Shown here: positions 9,305 through 19,169 of the stretch, one piece after another
How the letters are laid out: the number at the start of each line of letters is the position of its first letter
Position numbering within the stretch: the first letter of the stretch is position 1
NCBI RefSeq assembly: GCF_001434915.1
Contig: NZ_AZEF01000020.1
Coordinates: 1 to 64,000 of the forward strand
Direction: 5' to 3'
Length of the DNA stretch: 64,000 nucleotides
Source: Liquorilactobacillus capillatus DSM 19910
GTDB taxonomy: Bacteria; Bacillota; Bacilli; Lactobacillales; Lactobacillaceae
Notes under the pieces: model-generated
Told to the model about the DNA's origin: nothing
Seen by the model: only the letters and a program-made list of their open reading frames with translations
Database searches by the model: none
Made by a program: the position numbers and the translations under genes

Positions 9305-10003
9305 GTGACTTACTTGCAGAAAATGATGGAAAAAGCGGAACATATCTTATTTTTAACGGGTGCAGGTGTTTCAACGACTTCAGGAATTCCTGACTACCGC
9401 TCTAAAACCGGTTTGTATACACAAACCACCACTGACCCTGAATATTTATTGAGTCAGAGTTGTTTAAGACAAGAGCCAGCTGTTTTTTATGATTTTGTAA
9501 CGAAACATATGTATTATCCCACAGCTAAACCCAATATTATTCATGAGAAGATGGCTGCAGCGACGCACCATTATGATGCACATGTTATTACACAAAACGT
9601 TGATGGCTTGCATCAAGCGGCTGGGACGAAGGATGTGCTTGAGTTTCATGGCGATCTGTACCATGTGTATTGTCAAAAATGTAACGAACAGGTAGATTAT
9701 CGTGAATACCTGAAAAATATGGTTCACCAGCATTGCGGCGGAATATTACGGCCAGATGTAGTGTTATATGGTGAGACAATTAAACAACAGGTGTTGGATA
9801 CAGCAATCACATTGCTTGCACAAGCTGACTTAATTGTTGTTTGTGGAACATCGTTGAGAGTGTATCCTTTTGCGGGGCTAGTACAGTACCGTAAATCAAC
9901 TGCACAAATCGTAGCGATCAACCGGGAAAAAATTACACTTCCATTTGGAGGTAAAATGATTCTTGAGGATGCAGCAAAAGTTTTTACTAAACTGGATTTT
10001 TAA
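9305..10003 (+). CDS. Sir2 family NAD-dependent protein deacylase
   Basis: 232 residues, short bacterial sirtuin. GAGVSTTSGIPDYRS (19-33) binds NAD, TQNVDGLH (97-103) and FHG with His115 form the active site, and CGTSLRVYPF is near the C terminus. It removes acyl groups from lysines using NAD. The zinc site reads C123-x2-C126 and then H141-x2-C144, so one of the four usual cysteines is histidine. Start is GTG at 9305 with AGGAGG 6-8 bases before. Third gene of the mvaA operon, which suggests a link to acetyl- or HMG-CoA metabolism. Confidence 0.9.
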   Translation: MTYLQKMMEKAEHILFLTGAGVSTTSGIPDYRSKTGLYTQTTTDPEYLLSQSCLRQEPAVFYDFVTKHMYYPTAKPNIIHEKMAAATHHYDAHVITQNVDGLHQAAGTKDVLEFHGDLYHVYCQKCNEQVDYREYLKNMVHQHCGGILRPDVVLYGETIKQQVLDTAITLLAQADLIVVCGTSLRVYPFAGLVQYRKSTAQIVAINREKITLPFGGKMILEDAAKVFTKLDF

Positions 10004-10084
10004 AGCTGAGTTAGTGTTAAAAAGATAAGCTGGATATAGGAAACTATTAATATTTTTTACACGAATTAGCTTTAAAAAATATGA

Positions 10085-12160
<2,076 letters not shown>

Positions 12161-12167
12161 TGTTTTA

Positions 12168-12210
12168 AAGAGATTGCGCTTGTAAAGTAGCTAGACTTTG
12201 CATGACAATC
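12168..12210 (+). terminator. Terminator after metG
   Basis: AGATTG pairs with CAATCT, with inner AAAGT / ACTTT pairing, followed by a run of seven T. It separates metG from tatD. Confidence 0.7.
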
Positions 12211-12253
12211 TTTTTTTAGTTAAATCTATCTGAGTTTTCAGGAGGAATATGGA

Positions 12254-13024
12254 ATGAAGATTTTTGACTCGCATACGCATATTAATGCACCGCAATTTGA
12301 AGGTGAAACAGCTGAAGTAGTCCAAAGAGCGCAAGCATTAGATGTTACTAAGATGCTTGTGCTGGCATATGACAAGCCGAGTATGCAAAAGTTGACAGAA
12401 TTGATCAAACGCTACCCAGGGATCGTTTATGGTGCAATCGGTTGCCATCCTGAAGATGCCGCTCGTTACGATGAACGGCTAAAGATGTTTCTTGAACAGC
12501 AGCTGCATGGTGCTGGAATGGTGGCACTTGGTGAAATAGGCTTAGATTATTATTGCTCTGTGCCCCATGATCTGCAAAAAGATGTTTTTAGAGAGCAGAT
12601 AGAACTCGCACAAAAATTAAGTTTACCTATCAGTGTTCACAATCGTGATGCATTTGAAGATACTTATACGATCCTGCAAGAAATGAAATTAGGTAAGCTC
12701 GGGGGAATTATGCACAGCTTTAACGGTAATGCTTTTTGGGCGAATAAATTTTTAAAGTTAGGGATGTTTTTGTCATTTAGTGGTGTGGTGACCTTTAAGA
12801 ATGCAACAGATGTTAGAGAAGCATTTATGGCAGCACCGCTGGAGCGAATACTAGTCGAAACAGATGCACCATATCTTACTCCTGCACCTAATCGCGGCAA
12901 ACGTAATGAACCGGGCTATACGAGATATACATTGGAATATTTGGCACAACTTAGAGGAATAACGGCCGAACAATTAGCCAATATTTCCTATAAAAATACA
13001 AAGAAAATATTAAGGATCAAGTAG
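12254..13024 (+). CDS. tatD: TatD family metal-dependent hydrolase
   Basis: 256 residues, TIM-barrel amidohydrolase. The metal-binding SHTHIN is at residues 6-11, then [21 protein letters not shown] and ETDAPYL, all usual TatD elements. Family members are metal-dependent DNases acting in DNA repair or turnover. It has AGGAGG before the ATG and ends two bases before rnmV, so tatD-rnmV-rsmA form one transcript. Confidence 0.94.
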   Translation: MKIFDSHTHINAPQFEGETAEVVQRAQALDVTKMLVLAYDKPSMQKLTELIKRYPGIVYGAIGCHPEDAARYDERLKMFLEQQLHGAGMVALGEIGLDYYCSVPHDLQKDVFREQIELAQKLSLPISVHNRDAFEDTYTILQEMKLGKLGGIMHSFNGNAFWANKFLKLGMFLSFSGVVTFKNATDVREAFMAAPLERILVETDAPYLTPAPNRGKRNEPGYTRYTLEYLAQLRGITAEQLANISYKNTKKILRIK

Positions 13025-13025
13025 G

Positions 13026-13604
13026 ATGAGAAAAATAAAAGAAGTTATTGTTGTTGAAGGAAAAGATGATACTAAAAGAATAAAATTGGCGGTTAAAGCA
13101 GATACCCTTGAAACGAGAGGGTCCGCCCTTAGTGATGAAACACTTGAACAGATAGCCCTGCTGCAAGAAACAAGGGGAGTTATTGTATTTACAGATCCCG
13201 ATTTTTCAGGTGAGAAAATTCGGAAAATCATTACACGTGAGGTTCCAGGCGTTAAACATGCTTTTTTAAGTAAAAAGGATGCGGCACCGCATGCGAAGGG
13301 AAGCCTGGGAGTCGAACACGCTTCGCTAGCAGCAATCCGTGAAGCACTTGCTCATCTTTATACTGAGGTAGCAGTAGATGAGCCCTTGATCCTTCGTGAA
13401 GATCTTATTGCAGCAGGACTAATGTCAGGAGCAAATGCTAAGAAAAAACGCGCACTTTTAGGTGAAATTCTAAAAATAGGCTATACTAATGGAAAACAAT
13501 TGTATAACAGGTTGAATCTATTCCAGATAACACCGAAACAATTTGGAGAGGCTTTACAGTTAGTTAAACAGATAATGGAGGATAAAAAGCGTGACGGACA
13601 ATAA
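13026..13604 (+). CDS. rnmV: Ribonuclease M5
   Basis: 192 residues, with an N-terminal Toprim domain ([11 protein letters not shown] at about 9-19; [12 protein letters not shown] at about 56-67) and the RNase M5 C-terminal domain. It matures the 5S rRNA precursor. The gene starts two bases after the tatD stop and overlaps rsmA by 14 bases. Confidence 0.95.
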   Translation: MRKIKEVIVVEGKDDTKRIKLAVKADTLETRGSALSDETLEQIALLQETRGVIVFTDPDFSGEKIRKIITREVPGVKHAFLSKKDAAPHAKGSLGVEHASLAAIREALAHLYTEVAVDEPLILREDLIAAGLMSGANAKKKRALLGEILKIGYTNGKQLYNRLNLFQITPKQFGEALQLVKQIMEDKKRDGQ

Positions 13605-14493
13605 CAGACCAGAAATAGGGTCTCCAGTTAGAACAAGAGCGATTATGGAGACTTATGGTTTAAATTTCAAAAAAAGTCTAGGTCAAAATTTCCTAACAGA
13701 TACTAATATTCTTAGAAAAATCGTTGCGGCAGCTGAGGTAACTACCGCTGATGATGTAATTGAGATTGGTCCTGGAATTGGTGCATTGACAGAGCAATTG
13801 GCCAAAAAGGCCCATCGTGTACTGGCTCTTGAACTAGATGAACGTTTAATACCTGTTTTAGCAGAAACATTAGCGCCATATCCTAATGTGCAGGTGATAA
13901 GACAAGATGTACTTAAAGCCAATCTAAAAAAATTGCTGACAAGTTATTTTGATGGACAGCATCCAGTTAAAATAGTAGCAAATTTACCTTATTACATTAC
14001 TAGTCCAATTATTCTATATTTACTTGAAACCGGCATTGATTTTAAAGCGATTGTTGTTATGATGCAAAAAGAAGTGGCAGAACGTTTAGGAGCACATCCA
14101 GGAACCAAGTCTTATGGTTCCTTGACCGTACGTGTTCAATATCAAATGGATGTGAAGGTTCCATTTGTAGTACCTAAGACGGTCTTTGTACCTCAACCTA
14201 AAATTGATTCTGCGATTGTTGCGCTGACGCCTAAAGTACAACCCTGGACCGTTCTTCCACAAAATGAACAGCTTTTCTTTAAGATAGTTAGAGGATGTTT
14301 TCAACATCGACGCAAAAATATTTGGAATAATTTACAATCATTATTGGGCAAAAAACAAGTAAATAAGGAAAAATTACAACAGTTGTTAAGCGATACCGGT
14401 ATTGCGCCGCAAGAGCGGGCAGAAAAGCTGACGATTCCCGAATTTATCCAGTTAACTAATAAAATGATTGATTATAAAATCATCGAAAAATAA
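13591..14493 (+). CDS. rsmA: 16S rRNA (adenine1518/1519-N6)-dimethyltransferase
   Basis: 300 residues. SLGQNFLTD opens the Rossmann methyltransferase, [13 protein letters not shown] is the SAM-binding motif and [10 protein letters not shown] is the catalytic NLPY motif. It dimethylates two adjacent adenines near the 3' end of 16S rRNA. Start is GTG at 13591, inside the end of rnmV, with GGAGG at about 13577-13581. Confidence 0.96.
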   Translation: MTDNNRPEIGSPVRTRAIMETYGLNFKKSLGQNFLTDTNILRKIVAAAEVTTADDVIEIGPGIGALTEQLAKKAHRVLALELDERLIPVLAETLAPYPNVQVIRQDVLKANLKKLLTSYFDGQHPVKIVANLPYYITSPIILYLLETGIDFKAIVVMMQKEVAERLGAHPGTKSYGSLTVRVQYQMDVKVPFVVPKTVFVPQPKIDSAIVALTPKVQPWTVLPQNEQLFFKIVRGCFQHRRKNIWNNLQSLLGKKQVNKEKLQQLLSDTGIAPQERAEKLTIPEFIQLTNKMIDYKIIEK

Positions 14494-14504
14494 TTATTTT
14501 TTAA

Positions 14505-14534
14505 TTGAATTAAGGTGTTGTAGTGTGGTATAAT
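14505..14534 (+). promoter_or_regulatory. Promoter of veg
   Basis: TTGAAT at 14505-14510 and TATAAT at 14529-14534 with an 18-base spacer that ends TGTGG, giving a partly extended -10. veg promoters are strong in related bacteria. Confidence 0.75.
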
Positions 14535-14543
14535 TGCAATTTT

Positions 14544-14571
14544 TGTGAAACAATGTTATGATAGTTTCACA
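14544..14571 (+). promoter_or_regulatory. 5' stem-loop of the veg mRNA
   Basis: TGTGAAAC / GTTTCACA, eight perfect pairs with a 12-base loop, placed within a few bases of the expected transcription start and ending next to the AGAGGGG ribosome binding site. It could protect the 5' end or modulate initiation. Confidence 0.55.
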
Positions 14572-14585
14572 GAGGGGTGAAATCC

Positions 14586-14825
14586 ATGCCAATAACATTA
14601 GCGACTATTAAGAAGAAACTTGACGATTATGTAGGTGAAAATTTAACGGTAATCGCACAAGCTGGGCGTAAGAAAACGATTAGGCGACATGGAATCTTGC
14701 GGGAAACATTTCCAGCTGTATTTGTAGTTGATTTAAACCAGGATGAGAATGCATTTGAACGAGTTTCATATAGTTATACAGATGTACTTACTAAGAATAT
14801 TGAGCTTGATTTTGAAAAGAATTAG
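14586..14825 (+). CDS. veg: Veg protein
   Basis: 79 residues from the ATG at 14586, nine bases after AGAGGGG; a GTG three codons earlier overlaps the site. It matches the small Veg family (starting MPITLATIKKKLDDYVG, then GRKKTIRRHGILRETFPAVFVV). In Bacillus subtilis Veg is highly expressed and linked to biofilm gene control. The place after rsmA and before ispE is conserved. Confidence 0.92.
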   Translation: MPITLATIKKKLDDYVGENLTVIAQAGRKKTIRRHGILRETFPAVFVVDLNQDENAFERVSYSYTDVLTKNIELDFEKN

Positions 14826-14862
14826 TTTGGGAAGAGCATTGATTAGAAAAATGTTATTTTTT

Positions 14863-14902
14863 ACTGAAGCCTAGCTGGTCGATAATGCATGGCTTTTTTT
14901 AT
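14863..14902 (+). terminator. Probable terminator after veg
   Basis: AAGCC and GGCTT flank a 20-base loop, followed by seven T. The stem is short, so confidence is moderate. Confidence 0.45.
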
Positions 14903-14986
14903 TTGCTAAAAAATGCTTGGATTTTTCTTTTCAAGTAGTACTCTTTTTAAGTATAATGATAGTAAAATGTTTGAGTAGGTGACCAG

Positions 14987-15847
14987 ATGGATACTATAGA
15001 AAAAGCTCCTGCTAAGATTAATTTGTGTTTGGATACTCCATTTCGTCACCTTGATGGAAGTCCGGAATGGAGAATGGTGATGACTTCGATTGATCTAGCT
15101 GATTACGTGCACATTGAAACGAGTAGTGTTTTCACTGGAATTGCTGTTGAAACTGATGCAGGTTTTCTACCCAGTGATCAGCGTAATTTAGCTTATAAAG
15201 CGGCTAAAGAATTACAAAAAAGTTTTAATATCAAGAATGGAGTACAGATCAGTATTAAGAAAAATATTCCAGTTGCGGCGGGGCTAGGTGGTGGTTCTTC
15301 AGATGCTGCTGCAGTTTTACGCGGCTTAAATAAACTCTGGGACCTAAAGCTCTCAACACGTAAGCTGGCCCAAATTGGGCTGAAAATAGATTCTGATGTT
15401 CCGTTTTGTGTTTATAGCACAACAGCATTGGTTGAAGGAAAGGGGGAAGTAGTGACCCCACTTGATGAACTGCCGCCATTATGGCTTGTAATTGCTAAGC
15501 CGCGAGCGAGTGTGTCAACACCCACTATTTTACGAAAAATATCATACGAGAAAATAATTCATCCTGAAGTTGATAAAGTTGTAGCTGGGATCAAGAAAGG
15601 CAGTTTAACAGAAATTTGTAAATGGATGGGTAATGCTTTAGAACCAATAACAATTAAGGAAATTCAGGAAATAAAGCGAATCAAGCAAAAAATGTATGCT
15701 TTTGGGGTGGAAGCAGCCCAAATGAGTGGAAGTGGGCCAACTGTTTTTGGTATCTGTTCTAAGTATTCACGGGCACAGCATGTTTATAACAGTCTTAAAG
15801 GTTTTTGCGACGAAGTATATTTAGTACGACCATGTAATTTGAATTAG
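14987..15847 (+). CDS. ispE: IspE-like GHMP kinase
   Basis: 286 residues, GHMP kinase fold. PAKINLCLD opens the protein, the ATP loop is AGLGGGSSDAAAVL near residue 95, and the catalytic Asp sits in IDSDVPF. True IspE phosphorylates CDP-methylerythritol in the MEP pathway. The usual DGYHE substrate motif reads DGSPEW here, so the Tyr and His that hold the cytosine are missing. With mvaA in the same window, a MEP role is doubtful and the substrate is unknown. A TATAAT at 14952-14957 suggests its own promoter; the ribosome binding site (AGGTG) is weak. Confidence 0.85.
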   Translation: MDTIEKAPAKINLCLDTPFRHLDGSPEWRMVMTSIDLADYVHIETSSVFTGIAVETDAGFLPSDQRNLAYKAAKELQKSFNIKNGVQISIKKNIPVAAGLGGGSSDAAAVLRGLNKLWDLKLSTRKLAQIGLKIDSDVPFCVYSTTALVEGKGEVVTPLDELPPLWLVIAKPRASVSTPTILRKISYEKIIHPEVDKVVAGIKKGSLTEICKWMGNALEPITIKEIQEIKRIKQKMYAFGVEAAQMSGSGPTVFGICSKYSRAQHVYNSLKGFCDEVYLVRPCNLN

Positions 15848-15925
15848 CTGAATTGGAGGAACCATTAATAAAGACGGAGCATGGTGACGCCATGGAGTAC
15901 CAATAAAATGACAAGAAAAGCAAAC

Positions 15926-16000
15926 TAAAAAGGACATCATATTTACAGTTGAAACTTGGAGTAGTCAGATTAATTCCAAGTAGTAAATAATGGTGTCCTA
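15926..16000 (-). terminator. Long-stem terminator after argH
   Basis: On the minus strand a stem of about 24 imperfect pairs (AGGACACCATTATTTAC / GTAAATATGATGTCCT, then ACTTGGA / TCCAAGT) ends in TTTTTAG. It lies about 30 bases after the argH stop and may also stop ispE readthrough. Confidence 0.65.
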
Positions 16001-16028
16001 AACTGATGATATTTAAAATGAGGGATAC

Positions 16029-17411
16029 TTAAATTTTTAAGTCAGCTTTAGCAGCCTGGACTTGTTTGGCGACTTCGTCGAAACCAGTACCACCAGCTGA
16101 TGTTCTACGGGTTACGGCAGTTTTAGCCTTGAGATCATCATAGATATCTTCGGTAATCAATGGTGATATCTTCTTAAATTCAGTTAATGGAATATCTTGC
16201 AAGTTAGTACCGTCCTGTGTGCCCTTGAGGACGAGCTTACCAACAACTGCATGTGCTTGCCGGAAAGGAAGACCTTTGCTGGCAAGGTAATCTGCTAGTT
16301 CGGTAGCATTAGAGAAATCGTGTTCGGTAGCATGTTCCATTTTGTCTTCATTAACGGATAGTGTGTCCAACATACCTGTAAAAATTTTTAAACTAGGAAT
16401 AATTGTTTTGATAGTGTCAAACAATCCCTCTTTGTCTTCTTGCAGATCTTTATTGTAAGCTAAAGGTAAACCTTTTAGCGTGGTTAATAAACCAAGTAGA
16501 TGTCCAAATATTCGTCCACTTTTACCGCGTATTAGTTCAGCCATATCAGGATTTTTCTTTTGGGGCATAATAGAGCTGCCGGTAGAATATTCATCACTGA
16601 GTTCAATATAGTTGAATTCGTAGGAACACCACAAAATGATTTCCTCACAAAAGCGCGAAAGATGCATCATAAGAATTGACGAGTTACTGATAAATTCAAG
16701 GACAAAATCTCGATCTGAAACAGCATCAAGGGAATTAGTATAAAGTCCTTTGAATTGTAGCTCATTAGCGGTAAACTGACGATCAATTGGAAAAGTGGTC
16801 CCTGCTAGAGCGGCTGCCCCCAATGGACAGAGGTCTGTATGTTGCTGATTAAATGTAAAACGCTCAATATCACGTTTGAACATTTGATAATAAGCCATCA
16901 GATAATGACCATATGATATTGGTTGCGCATGTTGCAGATGTGTATAGCCGGGCATAATCGTGTAAATGTGTTTTTCGGCTTTCTTTACAATTGTTTTCTG
17001 TAATTGTGATAAAGCTGTGAGCACTTCAGGCAAACGATGTTTGAGATAGAGATGTAAGTCGGTTGCAACTTGATCATTACGACTGCGTGCAGTATGCAAC
17101 TTACCAGCGACAGGGCCGATTTTTTGAGTTAAGAGGCTTTCTAGATTCATATGGATATCCTCATTTTTTATAGAGAAAGTTAACTGCCCGGCAGCTAGTT
17201 CCGTTTGGAGTTCCTGAAGGCCCTTAATAATCTGATCAGCATCTGTTGCTGGTAATATCTTGGTCTTTTTCAGCATTTTTACATGAGCTAGAGAACCTTC
17301 CAAGTCTTCGTCAGCCATCAACTGGTCAAATGAAATAGAAGCACCAAAAGTGTCGATCCACTGTGCACCTTCAGCTGTAAAACGTCCCCCCCACAATTTA
17401 TCAGTACTCAT
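16029..17411 (-). CDS. argH: Argininosuccinate lyase
   Basis: 460 residues. It splits argininosuccinate into arginine and fumarate, the last step of arginine synthesis. The family signature [12 protein letters not shown] is near residue 280 and TARSRNDQ near residue 110. The ATG overlaps the argG stop by one base (TAATG), so the two are translationally coupled. Confidence 0.97.
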   Translation of the reverse strand: MSTDKLWGGRFTAEGAQWIDTFGASISFDQLMADEDLEGSLAHVKMLKKTKILPATDADQIIKGLQELQTELAAGQLTFSIKNEDIHMNLESLLTQKIGPVAGKLHTARSRNDQVATDLHLYLKHRLPEVLTALSQLQKTIVKKAEKHIYTIMPGYTHLQHAQPISYGHYLMAYYQMFKRDIERFTFNQQHTDLCPLGAAALAGTTFPIDRQFTANELQFKGLYTNSLDAVSDRDFVLEFISNSSILMMHLSRFCEEIILWCSYEFNYIELSDEYSTGSSIMPQKKNPDMAELIRGKSGRIFGHLLGLLTTLKGLPLAYNKDLQEDKEGLFDTIKTIIPSLKIFTGMLDTLSVNEDKMEHATEHDFSNATELADYLASKGLPFRQAHAVVGKLVLKGTQDGTNLQDIPLTEFKKISPLITEDIYDDLKAKTAVTRRTSAGGTGFDEVAKQVQAAKADLKI

Positions 17412-18649
17412 TATTCAACACCCTCACTCATTGCAGATTTATGAGCATCTTGTTTATTTTTAGCCTGAACTTGAGCATACACCTGTGAAGGCAGTCCCCA
17501 CAACTTAATGAAACCAGCAGCAGCTTCTTGATCAAATTCATCAGCAGAAGTATAAGTGGCAAGATTTTTATCATACAATGAGTTAGCTGATTTCCGTCCT
17601 TCGCAAATAGCATTCCCTTTAAATAATTTGATTCTAACCACACCATTAACATCTTTTTGTGATTCCTTTAAGAAGGCAATTAAGGCAGGCATAAGTGGTG
17701 AGAACCACAGACCATTATAAATAATTTCACTTAGTTTTTGCTCAATAACTGGTTTGAAATGAGCTAAACCTCGTTCACTAGTCAAATCTTCTAAATCTTT
17801 GTGGGCTTTGATCAAAACAGTTGCAGCTGGACATTCGTAGACTTCCCGTGATTTGATTCCAACTAACCGGTTCTCAATATGATCGATTCTTCCAATACCA
17901 TGTTTTCCAGCAATTTTATCAAGCTTCATAATCATTTCAGCTAAAGAATAATATTCACCATTTAAAAATGTTGGAACTCCCTTTTCAAAAGTGAGTTCGA
18001 TTATTTCTGGTGTATCAGGTGTCTCCTCGATAGCTAAAGTCCGGTCATAGGCGTCTTCAGGTGCGCTTTCCCATGGATCTTCCAAAATGCCGCATTCATT
18101 TGCTCTGCCCCAAAGATTTTCGTCAATAGAGTAAGGACTTTTTTTGTTAATAGGGACAGGGATGTTATTATCCTGAGCATACTGAATTTCTTCTTCCCGT
18201 GACCAATGCCAATCTCTAATGGGGTCTTCAATTTTCATATCCGGTGCTAGTGCATGAATGCCAACTTCAAAACGAACTTGATCATTACCTTTTCCAGTAC
18301 AGCCATGAGCGATGGCCGTTGCGCCATAGCTTTTTGCGATTTCAACTAGTTTAGAAACAATTAGAGGCCGTGATAGTGCGGAGACAAGTGGATATTTATT
18401 TTCATAGTAAGTATGTCCTTGAAGTGCAACTAGAGCATAATTTTGTGCAAATTCTTCTTTTGCATCGATTGTAATTGATTCAACAGCACCCACAGTGAAT
18501 CCTTTTTGCTTAATTGCTTCTAAGTCTTTTCCTTCACCAACGTCAATACAGCAGGCAATAACGTCATAGCCCTTGTCTTTTAGCCATGAGATTGCTACAG
18601 AAGTATCTAAACCACCAGAGTACGCGAGAACTACTTTTTCATTTGCCAT
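17411..18649 (-). CDS. argG: Argininosuccinate synthase
   Basis: 412 residues. It joins citrulline and aspartate with ATP. The PP-loop is [10 protein letters not shown] near residue 10 and [14 protein letters not shown] near residue 90. GGAGG lies 10 bases before the ATG. Only argGH of the arginine pathway are in this window, so citrulline must come from genes elsewhere or from outside. Confidence 0.97.
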   Translation of the reverse strand: MANEKVVLAYSGGLDTSVAISWLKDKGYDVIACCIDVGEGKDLEAIKQKGFTVGAVESITIDAKEEFAQNYALVALQGHTYYENKYPLVSALSRPLIVSKLVEIAKSYGATAIAHGCTGKGNDQVRFEVGIHALAPDMKIEDPIRDWHWSREEEIQYAQDNNIPVPINKKSPYSIDENLWGRANECGILEDPWESAPEDAYDRTLAIEETPDTPEIIELTFEKGVPTFLNGEYYSLAEMIMKLDKIAGKHGIGRIDHIENRLVGIKSREVYECPAATVLIKAHKDLEDLTSERGLAHFKPVIEQKLSEIIYNGLWFSPLMPALIAFLKESQKDVNGVVRIKLFKGNAICEGRKSANSLYDKNLATYTSADEFDQEAAAGFIKLWGLPSQVYAQVQAKNKQDAHKSAMSEGVE

Positions 18650-18684
18650 TTATATGACCTCCAAATACTTTTTTGATTGATAAA

Positions 18685-18713
18685 ACAATAACATGTGTAT
18701 TCATAAAATGCAA
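18685..18713 (-). promoter_or_regulatory. Promoter of argGH with possible ArgR half-site
   Basis: On the minus strand TTGCAT (18713-18708) and TATTGT (18690-18685) are 17 bases apart. The spacer contains TATGAATACA and a second TGAATAAATACA lies near 18768-18780 on the plus strand; both resemble parts of ARG boxes. The operator assignment is tentative. Confidence 0.45.
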
Positions 18714-18823
18714 CAATATTTGTTAAATATACTAAAAAAATGTTAAAAATGGTTTTTTATTCATTTATTACTGAATAAATACAGTGATTGACGTTTCTTT
18801 TCTATTAAATCTTTTCTTGGGTG

Positions 18824-18852
18824 TTGACAGTTTAAAAAGCTTAAGTTATAGT
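18824..18852 (+). promoter_or_regulatory. Promoter of the aromatic-leader operon
   Basis: TTGACA at 18824-18829 and TATAGT at 18847-18852, 17-base spacer. It is the only good promoter found upstream of the aminotransferase gene. Confidence 0.8.
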
Positions 18853-18883
18853 AAACTTATTCAATTCTAAGGAGTCTTTAATT

Positions 18884-18958
18884 ATGCGAAAGATAAATAG
18901 GCTTAAACAACAATTGAATACACTTTATTACTTTTGGTTTTTTCACAAGTGTTTGTAG
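18884..18958 (+). CDS. Putative aromatic leader peptide (24 residues)
   Basis: An ATG with AAGGAG about 9 bases upstream opens a 24-codon frame ending in TAG. The C-terminal ten residues are YYFWFFHKCL: two Tyr, three Phe in four codons around one Trp, then His and Cys. The N-terminal half is basic (MRKINRLKQQ). It lies 25 bases after the predicted transcription start and just before a set of hairpins and two terminators, which is the layout of ribosome-controlled attenuators. It is too biased and short for an enzyme. Stalling at low aromatic aminoacyl-tRNA, or TnaC-like sensing of free amino acid, are both possible; neither is shown. Confidence 0.65.
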   Translation: MRKINRLKQQLNTLYYFWFFHKCL

Positions 18959-18961
18959 TTG

Positions 18962-19014
18962 ATCCCTTGATTAGGTGCAAACACGGAGGCAAAACGTATT
19001 TGCACCTGTGGGGA
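18962..19014 (+). promoter_or_regulatory. Leader hairpin A with ribosome-binding-like loop
   Basis: AGGTGCAAA (18973-18981) pairs perfectly with TTTGCACCT (18999-19007), and outer CCC / GGG may extend it. The loop holds GGAGG at 18985-18989. CAAACAC in the left arm can instead pair with GTGTTTG at the end of the leader peptide gene (18949-18955), giving a mutually exclusive fold that a ribosome on the leader would block. Confidence 0.55.
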
Positions 19015-19023
19015 AAACAAAAG

Positions 19024-19086
19024 TTTGTTTGTTGACTAGAAATCAAACAAAGCCGCGCAGATGTTACAATAGTCTGGCGGCTTTTT
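19024..19086 (+). terminator. Leader hairpin B and first terminator (attenuator candidate)
   Basis: TTTGTTTG / CAAACAAA (19024-19031 and 19044-19051) is followed by GCCGC-G-CAGA / TCTG-GCGGC and a run of five T (to 19086). The second stem is a good Rho-independent terminator placed before the first structural gene. Confidence 0.75.
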
Positions 19087-19104
19087 AACTTAGATAGAAA
19101 GAAT

Positions 19105-19143
19105 GAAAGCCTAAAGACGATTGGAAGTCTTTGGGCTTTTATT
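19105..19143 (+). terminator. Second leader terminator
   Basis: AAGCC-T-AAAGAC and GTCTTT-G-GGCTT make a 12-pair stem followed by TTTTATT. It ends about 25 bases before the aminotransferase start, and no promoter lies between it and the gene. Confidence 0.75.
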
Positions 19144-19169
19144 ATGTAATCAAGAAAGGGAGTTTTGGT

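Noticed and set aside
15926-16000. Long inverted repeat considered as a mobile palindromic element
   Set aside because: On the minus strand it is followed directly by a T run after argH, so a long-stem terminator explains it.
18760-18782. Clear ArgR operator
   Set aside because: TGAATAAATACA is close to half an ARG box, but the second half does not match well enough to call an operator on its own.
18884-18958. Reading of the 24-residue frame as a type I toxin
   Set aside because: It has a basic start and hydrophobic aromatic end, but no antisense promoter was seen and terminators followed by metabolic genes favour a leader peptide. Not fully excluded.
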